Shown here: one piece after another, positions 1 to 8,285 of the stretch
Position numbering within the stretch: position 1 is the first letter of the stretch
How the letters are laid out: the number at the start of each line of letters is the position of its first letter
DNA from: Billgrantia lactosivorans
GTDB lineage: Bacteria > Pseudomonadota > Gammaproteobacteria > Pseudomonadales > Halomonadaceae
Reading direction: 5' to 3'
Length of the DNA stretch: 64,000 bases
NCBI RefSeq assembly: GCF_003254665.1
Contig: NZ_QHGY01000004.1
Location: 297,454 to 361,453 of the forward strand
Position numbers and translations under genes: made by a program
Notes under the pieces: generated by a model
The model's input: the letters and a program-made list of their open reading frames with translations, nothing else
What the model was told of the DNA's origin: nothing
Databases searched by the model: none

Positions 1-1552
1 GGTTGAAGGTGGCGAAGGCGAACCACGCCTCGTCCCACAGGAACACCAGGTCGGGCTTGATCGCCAGGCATTCCTCCATCACCCGACGCACGTTGTAGAC
101 CACGCCGTCGAAGGTGCAGTTGGTCAGCAGCAGCATCTTGACCCGGTGGAGCTCGCCGGCGCGCTTGTAGGCCAGCAGGGTCTTCTTGATCTCGTGCAGC
201 GGCACCGCGCCGTACATCGAGTAGTCGTTGAGCGGATAGGAGTCCAGGTAGCTGACGTGGGCGCCGGCCAGCACCATGCCGTAGTGGTGCGACTTGTGGC
301 AGTCGCGGTCGATCAGCACGATGTCGCGCGGCTTGACCAGCGCCTGAACCACGATCTTGTTGGCCGTCGAGGTGCCGTTGGTGACGAAGTAGCTCTGGCG
401 TGCGCCGAACGCCCGGGCGGCGTACTCCTGGGCCTTCTTGATCGGCCCGTAGGGCTGCAGCAGGGAGTCGAGCCCGCCGGAGGTCGCCGAGGTCTCGGCG
501 AGGAAGATGTTGATGCCGTAGAAGTCGATCATGTGCCCCGCCCAGTGCGAGCGGGTCACCGACTTGCCGCGCGAGATGGGCATGGCGTGGAAGACGCCGG
601 TGGGCTTGCGGCTGTACTCGCGCAGGGCGTCGAAAAACGGCGTGCGGTAGCGGCTGTCGATGGCACGCAGGATGGTGTGGTGCTGCTCGATGTAGTCGGT
701 CTCGCGGTAGAAGATGCGGTTGAAGTAGCGGATGTCGCGGCTCGCCGTGGCCTCGACGTCGCCGCTGGTGACCAGGAACTGGTCGATCTCGGGGCGCAGC
801 TCGTGGATCATCGAGCTGAGCAGGATGCTGCGCTCCGCCTCCGACTGGTTCTCCAGTTCCTGCTCGGAGAGCCCCTCGAGGTAGTTGCGCAGGGCGCTGA
901 GGTTGTACTTGGACTTGTAGGGAAACTCGTAGCGGATCAGGCAGGCCTGGATGTTGGGGTTGACCAGCACCGCGATCAGCGCGTCCTCGAAGCTGCGCAC
1001 CGTCACCACGTCGTAGACGAAGCGATCCTCGGGCCGGCGCAGGTTGTGGAACGCCTCGCGCACCACCTCCTCCTCCTGGGGCGAGAGGTTGTCGACGATC
1101 AGCAGTTCGAAGTAGGGCTGCGCCGAGCTGTTGGAGGCGGGGTGGCCACGCCGCAGCTGGGCCAGGGCGTCGAGGGTCTCGAGGTCCTCGGCGTCGGCAT
1201 CGGTCTCGGAGAGGTCGACGTGACGCCGCCGATAGGACTCGCTGATCAGCGCCCGCACCAGCCGCTTGACGACCTTCTCCAGCAGCACGTACTCCTCGCG
1301 ATCAAACAGCGACCAGAGGTGACGAAAATCCTCCTTGGAGGGAAAGGCGTGGTAGTCCTCGATGATCTCGAGCCGCGTCAGCTTGACGTCGATCGCCTTG
1401 ACCAGGTTGCGCGCCCGGCTCTCGTCGCCGAGCCGTACCAGCTGGCCGAGGTCGCGCTTGAGCGCGTTCCAGGTGTCGGCACGCAGTTGGGAGATCTTGT
1501 GATAGAAGCCCAGCGCGGTGTAGGGCGTTTCGGTATGGCTGCTCTCGTGCAT
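1..1552 (-). CDS. Orn/Lys/Arg decarboxylase-type PLP enzyme, C-terminal part outside the window
   Basis: This is a fold-type I PLP enzyme of the Orn/Lys/Arg decarboxylase family, which removes the carboxyl group of basic amino acids to give polyamines. About 517 residues are visible from ATG 1550-1552, preceded by AGGA. The first 200 residues form an N-terminal domain; the PLP domain follows, with DRDCHKSHHYG near residue 415, NCTFDGVVYN near 477-486 and DEAWFA from D507, the aspartate that should contact the PLP nitrogen. The catalytic lysine motif lies beyond the window edge. It is the last visible gene of a minus-strand run of nitrilase, ATP-grasp and C45 genes. The family is clear, but substrate choice among ornithine, lysine, arginine or diaminobutyrate cannot be read from this fragment. 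Confidence 0.85.
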   Translation of the reverse strand, partial: MHESSHTETPYTALGFYHKISQLRADTWNALKRDLGQLVRLGDESRARNLVKAIDVKLTRLEIIEDYHAFPSKEDFRHLWSLFDREEYVLLEKVVKRLVRALISESYRRRHVDLSETDADAEDLETLDALAQLRRGHPASNSSAQPYFELLIVDNLSPQEEEVVREAFHNLRRPEDRFVYDVVTVRSFEDALIAVLVNPNIQACLIRYEFPYKSKYNLSALRNYLEGLSEQELENQSEAERSILLSSMIHELRPEIDQFLVTSGDVEATASRDIRYFNRIFYRETDYIEQHHTILRAIDSRYRTPFFDALREYSRKPTGVFHAMPISRGKSVTRSHWAGHMIDFYGINIFLAETSATSGGLDSLLQPYGPIKKAQEYAARAFGARQSYFVTNGTSTANKIVVQALVKPRDIVLIDRDCHKSHHYGMVLAGAHVSYLDSYPLNDYSMYGAVPLHEIKKTLLAYKRAGELHRVKMLLLTNCTFDGVVYNVRRVMEECLAIKPDLVFLWDEAWFAFATFN

Positions 1553-1612
1553 GGCGATACCCGTCCTGTTGTTGTCGTTGTACGGCGGCCGCGGTGGCGA
1601 ACCCGGGGCCGG

Positions 1613-2596
1613 CTACCTGGGACCGAAACGGACCCGCAGTTCCTTTTCGGGGAAGTGATCGAAGGTCAGCTCGAGGCGCTTTCCCGGCCAGCGATAGCTG
1701 ACCCGCCCCGCCGCCGGCCAGTAGGCCGCGGTGTAGATGGTACCGAGCCCGCGGCCGTAGTCGCGGCGGAACAGCGGCGGCGCGGCGAAGGCCTCGAGCA
1801 GGCGCCCCTCGGTGGTGGCCGGATCGTCGACCAGGATCGACAGCTGGCGCTCGCGGATCAGGGTCTCCGAGGCCAGCGCGTGGGCGTACCACTCGATGCG
1901 CTTCTGGTGATTGGTGGCCACCGGCACCCGGCGAATGCTGGCCCGGCGATCGGGGGCGATCATCGCCGTGACGTAGCGCCCGGCGGCATCGGTCAAGGTG
2001 ATGTTGTAGGCCATGTGGGTGGGCACCCGGGCCAGCACCTCGGCGGCCTCAGGGACGCCGTCGCAGAACTCCAGCAGGTAGCGCAGGATGATCGGGGCGC
2101 CGAAGCCCTCGCCCACCGCCTTGCGCCCGCCGAAGGCCAGCGACACGGCGAGCCCGCGGTCGTTCATGCCGTCGAGCACTCCCCACAGGCAGTCGGTCAT
2201 GGCGATCACGCCGCGGCCGTTCCAGCGCGTGTGCAGCACCGTGCCCTCGCACAGTTCCGGCGGGTAGTCGTAGTTGCGCGCCAGCAGGCTGGCACCGTGC
2301 TGGGCCAGTACCGCCTGGGAGCAGCCGGTGATGTAGGGCGGTGGCTGGTAGAGGCTGAGGAAGCGTGCCGCCAGATCGCCGCCGCCGGCCAGCTCGCACA
2401 GCGCCCGGTAGGTATCGAGCAGTTCCGGCATGTGCCGGCGCAGAGCGTTGTAGCAGCTCAGGTAGCCCGGCCGCTCACGCTCGCCCTCGGCCAGGAACCA
2501 GGCCTCGTAGGCCGGCCAGTGGAGGTCGAACAGCGACCGCCACTTGGGTCCCGGCGCCGCCTCGTGCAGGGTACGGAACACCAGCGTTTTCTCCAT
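1613..2596 (-). CDS. C45-family autoproteolytic acyltransferase/amidohydrolase
   Basis: This is an Ntn-hydrolase of the peptidase C45 family (acyl-CoA:6-aminopenicillanate acyltransferase type). Such proteins are made as precursors and cut themselves before a cysteine that becomes the N-terminal nucleophile, then make or break amide bonds. With the ATG at 2596 the protein has 327 residues. The sequence PYITGCSQAV places the predicted Gly91-Cys92 cleavage site, and ARNYDY about 20 residues later is typical of the family. There is no signal peptide. The ATG is preceded by AGGTGG; an alternative GTG at 2641 overlaps the ATP-grasp stop codon by four bases, which points to translational coupling. 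It sits between an ATP-grasp ligase and a PLP decarboxylase, suggesting a peptide-like or amide product. The substrate is unknown. Confidence 0.8.
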   Translation of the reverse strand: MEKTLVFRTLHEAAPGPKWRSLFDLHWPAYEAWFLAEGERERPGYLSCYNALRRHMPELLDTYRALCELAGGGDLAARFLSLYQPPPYITGCSQAVLAQHGASLLARNYDYPPELCEGTVLHTRWNGRGVIAMTDCLWGVLDGMNDRGLAVSLAFGGRKAVGEGFGAPIILRYLLEFCDGVPEAAEVLARVPTHMAYNITLTDAAGRYVTAMIAPDRRASIRRVPVATNHQKRIEWYAHALASETLIRERQLSILVDDPATTEGRLLEAFAAPPLFRRDYGRGLGTIYTAAYWPAAGRVSYRWPGKRLELTFDHFPEKELRVRFGPR

Positions 2597-2637
2597 TTCC
2601 ACCTGCCGCGCCTCGTGCTGCCCTTCGACTCCGACGG

Positions 2638-4110
2638 TCACAGGATCTTGAAATTGCCGCCGCCGATGGCATGGGTCACGGCGACCTCCTCCACCACCGG
2701 GTCCTGCAGCGGCTGGCCGGCGTACTCGCCGCGGATGCCCTCGATCCAGGCACGCGCGCGCTCGGTGAGCTGGAAGTCGTCGTCCATCAGCCGCCCGCGG
2801 GTGATCAGGATGCCCAGATCGGCGCCCTCGTAGCGGAAGTCGCCCGGCCCGCTGATGCGCAGGAAGAAGGCCTCGCGCTCATTCTCGGCGGCGTGGGGGT
2901 GGTAGCTGTAGTGGTCGTAGGCGATGCGGTTGCCCTCGCCCAGGGTCCAGACCCCGGTGCGCGGTGCGCGGGTCAGCAGGTCGACGCTCTCGTCGGTGTG
3001 CTTGATCACCAGCTGGCTCCAGCTGTCGACGCTGTCCGGGTGCGACCAGCGCTCGTTGATCTCCTCGATGTCGAGATCGAAGTCGACCTCGGAGAACTCC
3101 AGCAGGTGGAACAGGAACAGCGGGATGTCGGAGTGGGCGAAGGCCGCGACGTTGGTCAGCGAGCTGGCCCCGGTGACGCGCGGGTTGAGCTCGCCCAGGT
3201 AGACCTCGCCGTTGTCCATGTCGATCAGGAAGTCGAGCTCGAAGTAGCCGCGGTAGCCCTCCTCGCGCAGCGCCTCGCCGAACTTGAAGGTGTACTCGCG
3301 CGCCTTGTCGCGGACCTCCTGGGAAAAGGCGCCGGCGAACATCTCGTTGCCGCACCAGCCACCCTTGTAGGGGGTCAGCGACTTGAAGCCCACCAGCTCG
3401 GTCATCAGCGGGCCGACCACGGTGCCGCAGCGGGTGGCACAGGCCTCGATGGCCGAGCCGCGGCAGTTGATGCGCTTCATGATCTTGACCTCGGGCTCGG
3501 CCTCGATCTCCTCGGCGTGCTTGTAGTAGTCCTCCTCGCTGGCGATGAAGAAGGTGGTGTGGCCGGAATCGCCGTAGGCGGTCTGCACCACCAGGTCGTC
3601 GCCCAGCTCGCGGCTCACCTCGAGCAGTTCCTGGTAGCTGCCGACCTTGGCCAGCACGTTGGGCACGCTGGGCACCCCGGCCTTGTTGCCGATCCGTACC
3701 GTCTCGATCTTGTTGTCCATGCGCGAGCGCAGCGCCGCCGGCGGGAATGCCACGCGCAGCCCAAGCTGGCGGCAGATCTCCTCGGTGTGCTCGTCGAACA
3801 TCAGGAAGGCGGCCACCCCGGCGCCCTCGCCGGAGGCACGCGACTGGATGAAGTCGATCACCTCCTTGTGCTCGAGCAGGTAGTTGTTGATGTCCTCGAT
3901 GCTCTCGAAGTCGCGGGGGAACTTCTCCTTGGGCACGAAGACGTTGCGCTGCTGGCCGTCGAAGCAGTCGATGTAGTTGATGTGGCGGAAGTTGCCCACC
4001 CAGTCCCCGATGCCGAGCAGGTTGAAGTTGGTGGCGGAGATGAAGTAGACGGGCTCCTTGTTGTTGCGGAAATGACGACGCACATCGGCAATGCTGGTGA
4101 TCTTGTTCAT
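2638..4110 (-). CDS. ATP-grasp ligase (biotin-carboxylase-like)
   Basis: This is a 490-residue ATP-grasp enzyme, a family that activates a carboxylate as an acyl phosphate and joins it to an amine or another nucleophile. ATP-grasp elements can be seen: a lysine-rich MDNKIETVRIGNKAG segment near 155, VVQTAYGDSGHTTFF near 200, ELDFLIDMDNGEVYLGELNPRVTGAS near 320-350 (acidic metal ligands and the NPR element), and a family-specific C-terminal region. Similar proteins are often named biotin carboxylase, but there is no biotin carrier or carboxyltransferase nearby, so amide or peptide bond formation is more likely. ATG 4108-4110 has a GGAG ribosome-binding site. Its stop overlaps an alternative GTG start of the C45 gene. 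The upstream nitrilase gene is 135 bp away. Confidence 0.8.
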   Translation of the reverse strand: MNKITSIADVRRHFRNNKEPVYFISATNFNLLGIGDWVGNFRHINYIDCFDGQQRNVFVPKEKFPRDFESIEDINNYLLEHKEVIDFIQSRASGEGAGVAAFLMFDEHTEEICRQLGLRVAFPPAALRSRMDNKIETVRIGNKAGVPSVPNVLAKVGSYQELLEVSRELGDDLVVQTAYGDSGHTTFFIASEEDYYKHAEEIEAEPEVKIMKRINCRGSAIEACATRCGTVVGPLMTELVGFKSLTPYKGGWCGNEMFAGAFSQEVRDKAREYTFKFGEALREEGYRGYFELDFLIDMDNGEVYLGELNPRVTGASSLTNVAAFAHSDIPLFLFHLLEFSEVDFDLDIEEINERWSHPDSVDSWSQLVIKHTDESVDLLTRAPRTGVWTLGEGNRIAYDHYSYHPHAAENEREAFFLRISGPGDFRYEGADLGILITRGRLMDDDFQLTERARAWIEGIRGEYAGQPLQDPVVEEVAVTHAIGGGNFKIL

Positions 4111-4245
4111 TGTTGTCGCTCCATCGATGGCGGAAGGGGTGGCGACGGCGCGTCTCGGGCGGGCCGTCGCCGGGAGGGAGCCCCGGGTCCGGAAGCAGCG
4201 TTGCCACAGGCGAATCAGGAACTCCCGCATGACGACCTCCTCGGG

Positions 4246-5115
4246 TCAGTACTCCTCGATGTCGGTACGCTGGGGCTTGGCCAGCGGCCCCAGGCTGGCG
4301 AGAAACGGCGAGGGCCCCTGCTCGAAGCGATAGATGGAGAAATCCACCTGGCGATCGCGGAAGCTCTTGAGCGGCTGCCCCAGGCCGCGCAGGCCGGTCT
4401 CGCGCTCGCGCCTAACGCGGTTGAAATCCACTTCGACGGGCATGATCTCCTCGCCGGAACCGGCCTGGTGGATCACGTCGCCCGAGGGCCCCACGACGAT
4501 GGAACGACCGTTGCCGATGGCCCCGGCGCCGTTGATGTCGAAGAAGTAGCACTGGTTGACCGCGGCGTTGGTCCGGGCGATGGAGAGCTCGATGTCGCGG
4601 TCGATGGTGTCGGTCATGGTCGGGTGGAGGATCACCTCGGCGCCCATCGCGGCGAGGGTCCGGGTGGTCTCGGGGAACCACATGTCGTAGCAGATCGACA
4701 CGCCGAAGCGGCCGACGTTGGGCACATCGAAGAGCACGAACTCGCTGCCGCTCTCCACCCCCGCCTCGTAGGGGCGGAAGGGGAACATCTTGCGATAGCG
4801 CGCCACCACCTGCCCGCGCGGGTCGATCACCGACAGGGTGTTGTAGATACCGTGCTCGGTGCGCTCGAACATCGAGCCGGGAATCAGCCAGATACGATAC
4901 TGCTCGGCGAGCTGGCAGAAGAATTGCTCGACGTGACTCGGCAGCGGGTGGGCATGGTGCGTCGAGGCGCCCAGCGGCATCAGCTCGCTGAACAGGACCA
5001 TCTGCACCTGGGGGAAGCGGCTCATCAGCACATCGACCCGGTGGCGCATGGCCTCGGTGTTGTCGCCGTGATGCGGGGCCTGCATCTGCACCCCGGCGAT
5101 GGTGAAGTAGGACAT
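4246..5115 (-). CDS. Nitrilase-superfamily carbon-nitrogen hydrolase
   Basis: This enzyme belongs to the nitrilase superfamily, which cleaves amides, carbamoyl groups or nitriles through a Glu-Lys-Cys triad. From ATG 5115 it has 289 residues, with the triad at E44 (VLFSELMP), K109 (YRKMFPF) and C142 (VSICYDMWFPE). The length and the CYDMWFPE motif fit aliphatic amidase or N-carbamoyl amino acid/N-carbamoylputrescine hydrolase branches better than true nitrilases. An ATG two codons upstream (5121) is possible, but AGAGAG is better spaced for 5115. It is the first gene of the minus-strand run leading into the ATP-grasp, C45 and decarboxylase genes, and it lies downstream of the ectoine-degradation genes. 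The substrate is not known. Confidence 0.85.
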   Translation of the reverse strand: MSYFTIAGVQMQAPHHGDNTEAMRHRVDVLMSRFPQVQMVLFSELMPLGASTHHAHPLPSHVEQFFCQLAEQYRIWLIPGSMFERTEHGIYNTLSVIDPRGQVVARYRKMFPFRPYEAGVESGSEFVLFDVPNVGRFGVSICYDMWFPETTRTLAAMGAEVILHPTMTDTIDRDIELSIARTNAAVNQCYFFDINGAGAIGNGRSIVVGPSGDVIHQAGSGEEIMPVEVDFNRVRRERETGLRGLGQPLKSFRDRQVDFSIYRFEQGPSPFLASLGPLAKPQRTDIEEY

Positions 5116-5309
5116 GGGCATCTCTCTGCGTCAGGCGATCTCGTCTCAGGGGCTATCCATCTCCTCCGGCACCGCTGCGCCATGCCGGAGGGATCGCCCG
5201 GCCGGGTGAGCTCCTGCTCACCTCGCCTTTAGCTTATGCCATGGATGCCGCCCGGGCATCAACGTTGAGTTCTCGTTGGTCGCCGTGAAGGACACGCCTT
5301 GGGCGGGTG

Positions 5310-5789
5310 TCAGGTAGAGAGGAGATCACCCCGCCCCAGGCCGGGTGCGGGGCGCTTGACCGTCTTGGTCACGATATAGGTGAAGTAGCGCTCGATGCCG
5401 GCGTCGGAGGTGAGCCACTCGTCGATCAGGCGCTGGTAGGCGTCCACGGAGTCGGCCTCGATCTTGAGCAGGTAGTCGACGCCGCCGCCCACTGCCACGC
5501 ACTCGGTGACCTCGGGGGTCTCGTGGATCAGCGCCTCGAAGCAGGCGAAGCTTTCGGCGTTGTGCTGCTTGAGCTCGATCTGGACCCACACCGGGGTACG
5601 CTTGACCAGCGCCTGAGGGTTGATGCGGGCGCCGTAGCCCTCGATGATGCCGGCCTTCTCCAGCCGCCGTACCCGCTCCCAGCAGGGGCTGACCGAGAGG
5701 TTGATCGCCTCGGCCAGCTTCGACTTGGTGATGCGCCCGTCGCGGGACAGGATCTCGAGTATCTTCAGGTCATAGCGATCAAGCTTCAT
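5310..5789 (-). CDS. doeX: Lrp/AsnC-family regulator of ectoine degradation, DoeX-like
   Basis: This is a 159-residue Lrp/AsnC transcription factor. The N-terminal winged helix-turn-helix covers about residues 5-60 (LDRYDLKILEILSRDG, then ITKSKLAEAINLSVSP) and is followed by the RAM ligand-binding domain (VAVGGGVDYLLKIEADS near 103). It begins 45 bp after doeB and is co-directional with doeA and doeB. In Halomonas elongata the order doeA-doeB-doeX is known, with doeX coding for an Lrp-type DNA-binding protein, so synteny and family agree. It probably senses an intermediate of ectoine breakdown and may bind the region upstream of doeA. Without the synteny it would only be called Lrp-like. Confidence 0.88.
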   Translation of the reverse strand: MKLDRYDLKILEILSRDGRITKSKLAEAINLSVSPCWERVRRLEKAGIIEGYGARINPQALVKRTPVWVQIELKQHNAESFACFEALIHETPEVTECVAVGGGVDYLLKIEADSVDAYQRLIDEWLTSDAGIERYFTYIVTKTVKRPAPGLGRGDLLST

Positions 5790-5834
5790 CGTTCTCTCTT
5801 CTTGTCGTCGAACGGGCGCAGCCGGAACCCGCCC

Positions 5835-6848
5835 TCAGCCCAGCGAATCCACCACCTCTGCGATCACCGCGATGGTGTCGCCCATGTTGACCAGCGCCGG
5901 GAAGCGGCGCGCGGCCAGGATGCCGTCGCGGCCCGCGCGATACTCCACCGGTGTGCTGCCGGTTCGCGTCATGTCGTAGATCCGGGCGATGACCTGCCCC
6001 TTCTCGACCCTGTCGCCCAGTGCCAGCGTCAACTCGAGCAGGCCGGTGTGCTCGCTCTGCACGTAGCAGCTGGCATCGGGCATGTCGAGATAGACCTGAG
6101 GCTCGGCGGGCATCTGCACCTCGCCCTCGACCAGGCCGAAATGGATCAGGAAGTTGCGCACGCCGCGCTCGGTGATGGCCAGGCTCTGCGGCGTCGAGGT
6201 GCCGCCGCCACCCAGCTCGGTGGCGACGAAGACCTTGCCCTGGCTCTCCACCGCGGTATCGAACAGCGCCGCGGCGTCGAGTTCGAACATCATCATGGCG
6301 TAGGGCGCGCCGAACGCCTTGGCGCCTTCCAGCGCCTGGCGCTGCTGCTCGGGGTCGTCGAGCACGTGGGAGGCGCCGAAGGGGATGATGTCCAGCGTGC
6401 GCCCGCCGGAGTGCAGGTCGAGCACCACGTCGCACTTCGGCACCAGCACGCGGGTGAAGTAGTCGGCGATCTTCTCGGTCACCGTGCCGTCGGGATCGCC
6501 GGGGAAGCTGCGGTTGAGGTTGCCTCCGTCCATCGGCGAGGTTCGCTTGCCGGCCATGGCGGCGGGCAGGTTCATCATCGGCACGATGATCACGCGCCCG
6601 CGCACCTCCTCGACACGCAGCTCCCCGGCGAGCTTCATCAGCGCGGTGATGCCCTCGTACTCGTCGCCGTGGTTGCCGCCGGTCAGCAGCGCCGTGGGGC
6701 CGTCGCCGTTCCTGACCACGGTGACCGGGATCATCACCGCCCCCCAGGCGGACTCGTCGGTGGAGATCGGCAGCTTGAGGAAACCGTGCTGGACGCCGTC
6801 GGCGTCGAAGTCCACGGTGGCGCTGATCGGGCTGGGTCGCTTGCTCAT
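5835..6848 (-). CDS. doeB: N-alpha-acetyl-L-2,4-diaminobutyrate deacetylase
   Basis: This is a zinc-dependent succinylglutamate desuccinylase/aspartoacylase-family enzyme of 337 residues. DoeB removes the acetyl group from N-alpha-acetyl-L-2,4-diaminobutyrate, the product of ectoine hydrolysis, to release diaminobutyrate and acetate. The zinc-binding motif is visible as TGGNHGDEYEG (His and Glu ligands) and LDLHSGG (second His). Other family signs are MNLPAAMAGKRTSPMDGGNLNR and FGLVEGEV before a beta-rich C-terminal domain. The ATG at 6848 has GAGGAG upstream and lies 14 bp after the doeA stop. Cytoplasmic; operon with doeA and doeX. The later enzymes DoeC and DoeD are not in this window. Confidence 0.92.
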   Translation of the reverse strand: MSKRPSPISATVDFDADGVQHGFLKLPISTDESAWGAVMIPVTVVRNGDGPTALLTGGNHGDEYEGITALMKLAGELRVEEVRGRVIIVPMMNLPAAMAGKRTSPMDGGNLNRSFPGDPDGTVTEKIADYFTRVLVPKCDVVLDLHSGGRTLDIIPFGASHVLDDPEQQRQALEGAKAFGAPYAMMMFELDAAALFDTAVESQGKVFVATELGGGGTSTPQSLAITERGVRNFLIHFGLVEGEVQMPAEPQVYLDMPDASCYVQSEHTGLLELTLALGDRVEKGQVIARIYDMTRTGSTPVEYRAGRDGILAARRFPALVNMGDTIAVIAEVVDSLG

Positions 6849-6862
6849 CTTGGCTCCTCTCC

Positions 6863-8062
6863 TCATTTCACGAACAGCTGGCGCGGGAAGCTGGCCAGCG
6901 ATTCGCAGCCGGTGTCGGTGATCAATATGCTCTCGGTGATCTCGAGCCCCCACTCGTCCTGCCACATGCCCGGCATGAAGTGGAAGGTCATGCCGGGCTC
7001 GAGGATGGTCTCGTCCGAGGGGCGCAGGCTCATGGTCCGCTCGCCCCAGTCGGGAGGATAGCTGATGCCGATGGGGTAGCCGCAGCGCGCGCCGCCGCGG
7101 TCGAAGCCGTACTTGTCCATCGCCGCGCCCAGCGCCATGGCGATGTCGGCGGTGCGATTGCCCGGCTTGGCCACCGCCAGCCCGTTCTCGATGCCCTCGA
7201 GCAGTGCCGACTCGGCGCGCACGAATTCGCTGGGCGGGCGGCCGAGGAACACGGTGCGCGACATCGGCGCGTGGTAGCGCTTGTAGACCCCGGCGATCTC
7301 GAAGAAGGTGCCCTCGCCCTCGCGGAACGGGGTGTCGTCCCAGGTCAGGTGCGGAGCCGCCGCATCCTTGCCGGTGGGCAGCATGGGCACGATGGCGGGA
7401 TAGTCGCCGCCGTGAACCTTGCCGTGCCCGTCGACCCAGCCCTCGATCCCGACGCGATAGATCTCGGAGACCAGCTTGCTCTTGGGCAGCCCCGGCTCGA
7501 TCACCTCGAGGATTCGCGAATGCATGCCCTCGACGATCTTGCCGGCGATGCGCATGTAGGCGATCTCCTGCGGCGACTTGATCGCCCGGCACCAGTTGAC
7601 CAGCGAGTTGGCGTCCATGAAGCGCGCATGGGGCAGCTCGCGCAGCAGGCTCTGGTAGGCCTTGGCCGAAAAGTAGTAGTTGTCCATTTCCAGCCCCACC
7701 ACCCCTTCGTGCCAGCCGCGATCGGGCATGATCGACTGGGCCAGGTAGTCCATGGGGTGCATGTCCGGGTTCTGCACGTAGTAGTCGGGGTAGTAGGTGA
7801 TGTTGTCGGGGTCGATCCAGCAGGTCCGCAGTGCCCCGTTGGCGTCCATGCGCCGCCCGTACCAGACCGGTTCGCCTTCCAGGCCCACCAGCACGCACTG
7901 GTGGACGTAGAAGGACCAGCCGTCATAGCCGGTCAGCCAGGCCATGTTGGAGGGATCGCTGATCACCAGCACGTCGATCCCGCGGAAGGCCATCTCGGCC
8001 CGCACCTTCCACAGCCGGTTGGCGTATTCTTCACGAGTGAAGGACAGGGATACCTGAGTCAT
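6863..8062 (-). CDS. doeA: Ectoine hydrolase
   Basis: This 399-residue protein has the creatinase/aminopeptidase-P (M24) fold. DoeA opens the ectoine ring to give N-alpha-acetyl-L-2,4-diaminobutyrate. The N-terminal creatinase-like domain includes VLVISDPSNMAWLTGYDGW and DPDNITYYPDYYVQNPDMHPMDY. The C-terminal pita-bread domain runs from about residue 165 and includes HGGDYPAIVPMLPTG and PGMTFHFMPGMWQDEWGLEITESI. The ATG at 8062 was chosen over a TTG nine codons upstream because the family protein starts MTQ-like and has this length. It is the first gene of doeA-doeB-doeX and is divergent from the EnuR-type regulator, with repeated 10-bp motifs between them. Confidence 0.93.
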   Translation of the reverse strand: MTQVSLSFTREEYANRLWKVRAEMAFRGIDVLVISDPSNMAWLTGYDGWSFYVHQCVLVGLEGEPVWYGRRMDANGALRTCWIDPDNITYYPDYYVQNPDMHPMDYLAQSIMPDRGWHEGVVGLEMDNYYFSAKAYQSLLRELPHARFMDANSLVNWCRAIKSPQEIAYMRIAGKIVEGMHSRILEVIEPGLPKSKLVSEIYRVGIEGWVDGHGKVHGGDYPAIVPMLPTGKDAAAPHLTWDDTPFREGEGTFFEIAGVYKRYHAPMSRTVFLGRPPSEFVRAESALLEGIENGLAVAKPGNRTADIAMALGAAMDKYGFDRGGARCGYPIGISYPPDWGERTMSLRPSDETILEPGMTFHFMPGMWQDEWGLEITESILITDTGCESLASFPRQLFVK

Positions 8063-8170
8063 TGGGGCCACTCGCCATCGCATCACCAAGAGCCAGCCGC
8101 CTCAGCAGGGAGAGGGCCGGGCCAAAGGGGTAGTCGGTCAAACAGCGGTCGGGAAAGGGGACCGCCTATA

Positions 8171-8208
8171 AATTGTCATGATCAATGAAGGCCAAAAGCA
8201 TGACAATT
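8171..8208. promoter_or_regulatory. Inverted repeat in the doeA/enuR divergent promoter
   Basis: AATTGTCATG at 8171-8180 and its exact inverse CATGACAATT at 8199-8208 are separated by 18 bp, in a relatively AT-rich stretch between doeA and the EnuR-type gene. TATAAA at 8167-8172 overlaps the left arm and could be part of a -10 region. This is the best candidate for the operator of the EnuR-type or DoeX regulator. The repeats are directly visible; the binding protein is inferred. Confidence 0.6.
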
Positions 8209-8273
8209 ACAAGCCAATACCGCTAAGCTGATAGTAGCACCCCCCCTTGGCTGGCGGTCAAAGGCTTTATTGC

Positions 8274-8285
8274 ATCATGACAATT
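8274..8285 (+). promoter_or_regulatory. Third copy of the EnuR-type motif, covering the enuR start codon
   Basis: ATCATGACAATT occurs at 8274-8285; its reverse complement matches 8171-8182 over 12 bases. The ATG of the regulator gene (8277-8279) lies inside the motif. A protein bound here would block the start region of its own gene, which fits autorepression. The identity is seen in the sequence; the role is inferred. Confidence 0.5.

Noticed and set aside
146..2833. Very long open frame on the plus strand (about 895 codons)
   Set aside because: It is antisense to the decarboxylase and C45 genes and has low-complexity Val/Gly/His-rich composition. Long stop-free antisense frames are expected at this GC content.
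2638..4110. Biotin carboxylase function for the ATP-grasp protein
   Set aside because: No biotin carrier or carboxyltransferase genes are adjacent, and the neighbours are amide-forming or amide-cleaving enzymes.
5244..5260. Hairpin GATGCC/GGCATC upstream of the nitrilase gene
   Set aside because: Only a 6-bp stem without a T tract; too weak to call a terminator or operator.
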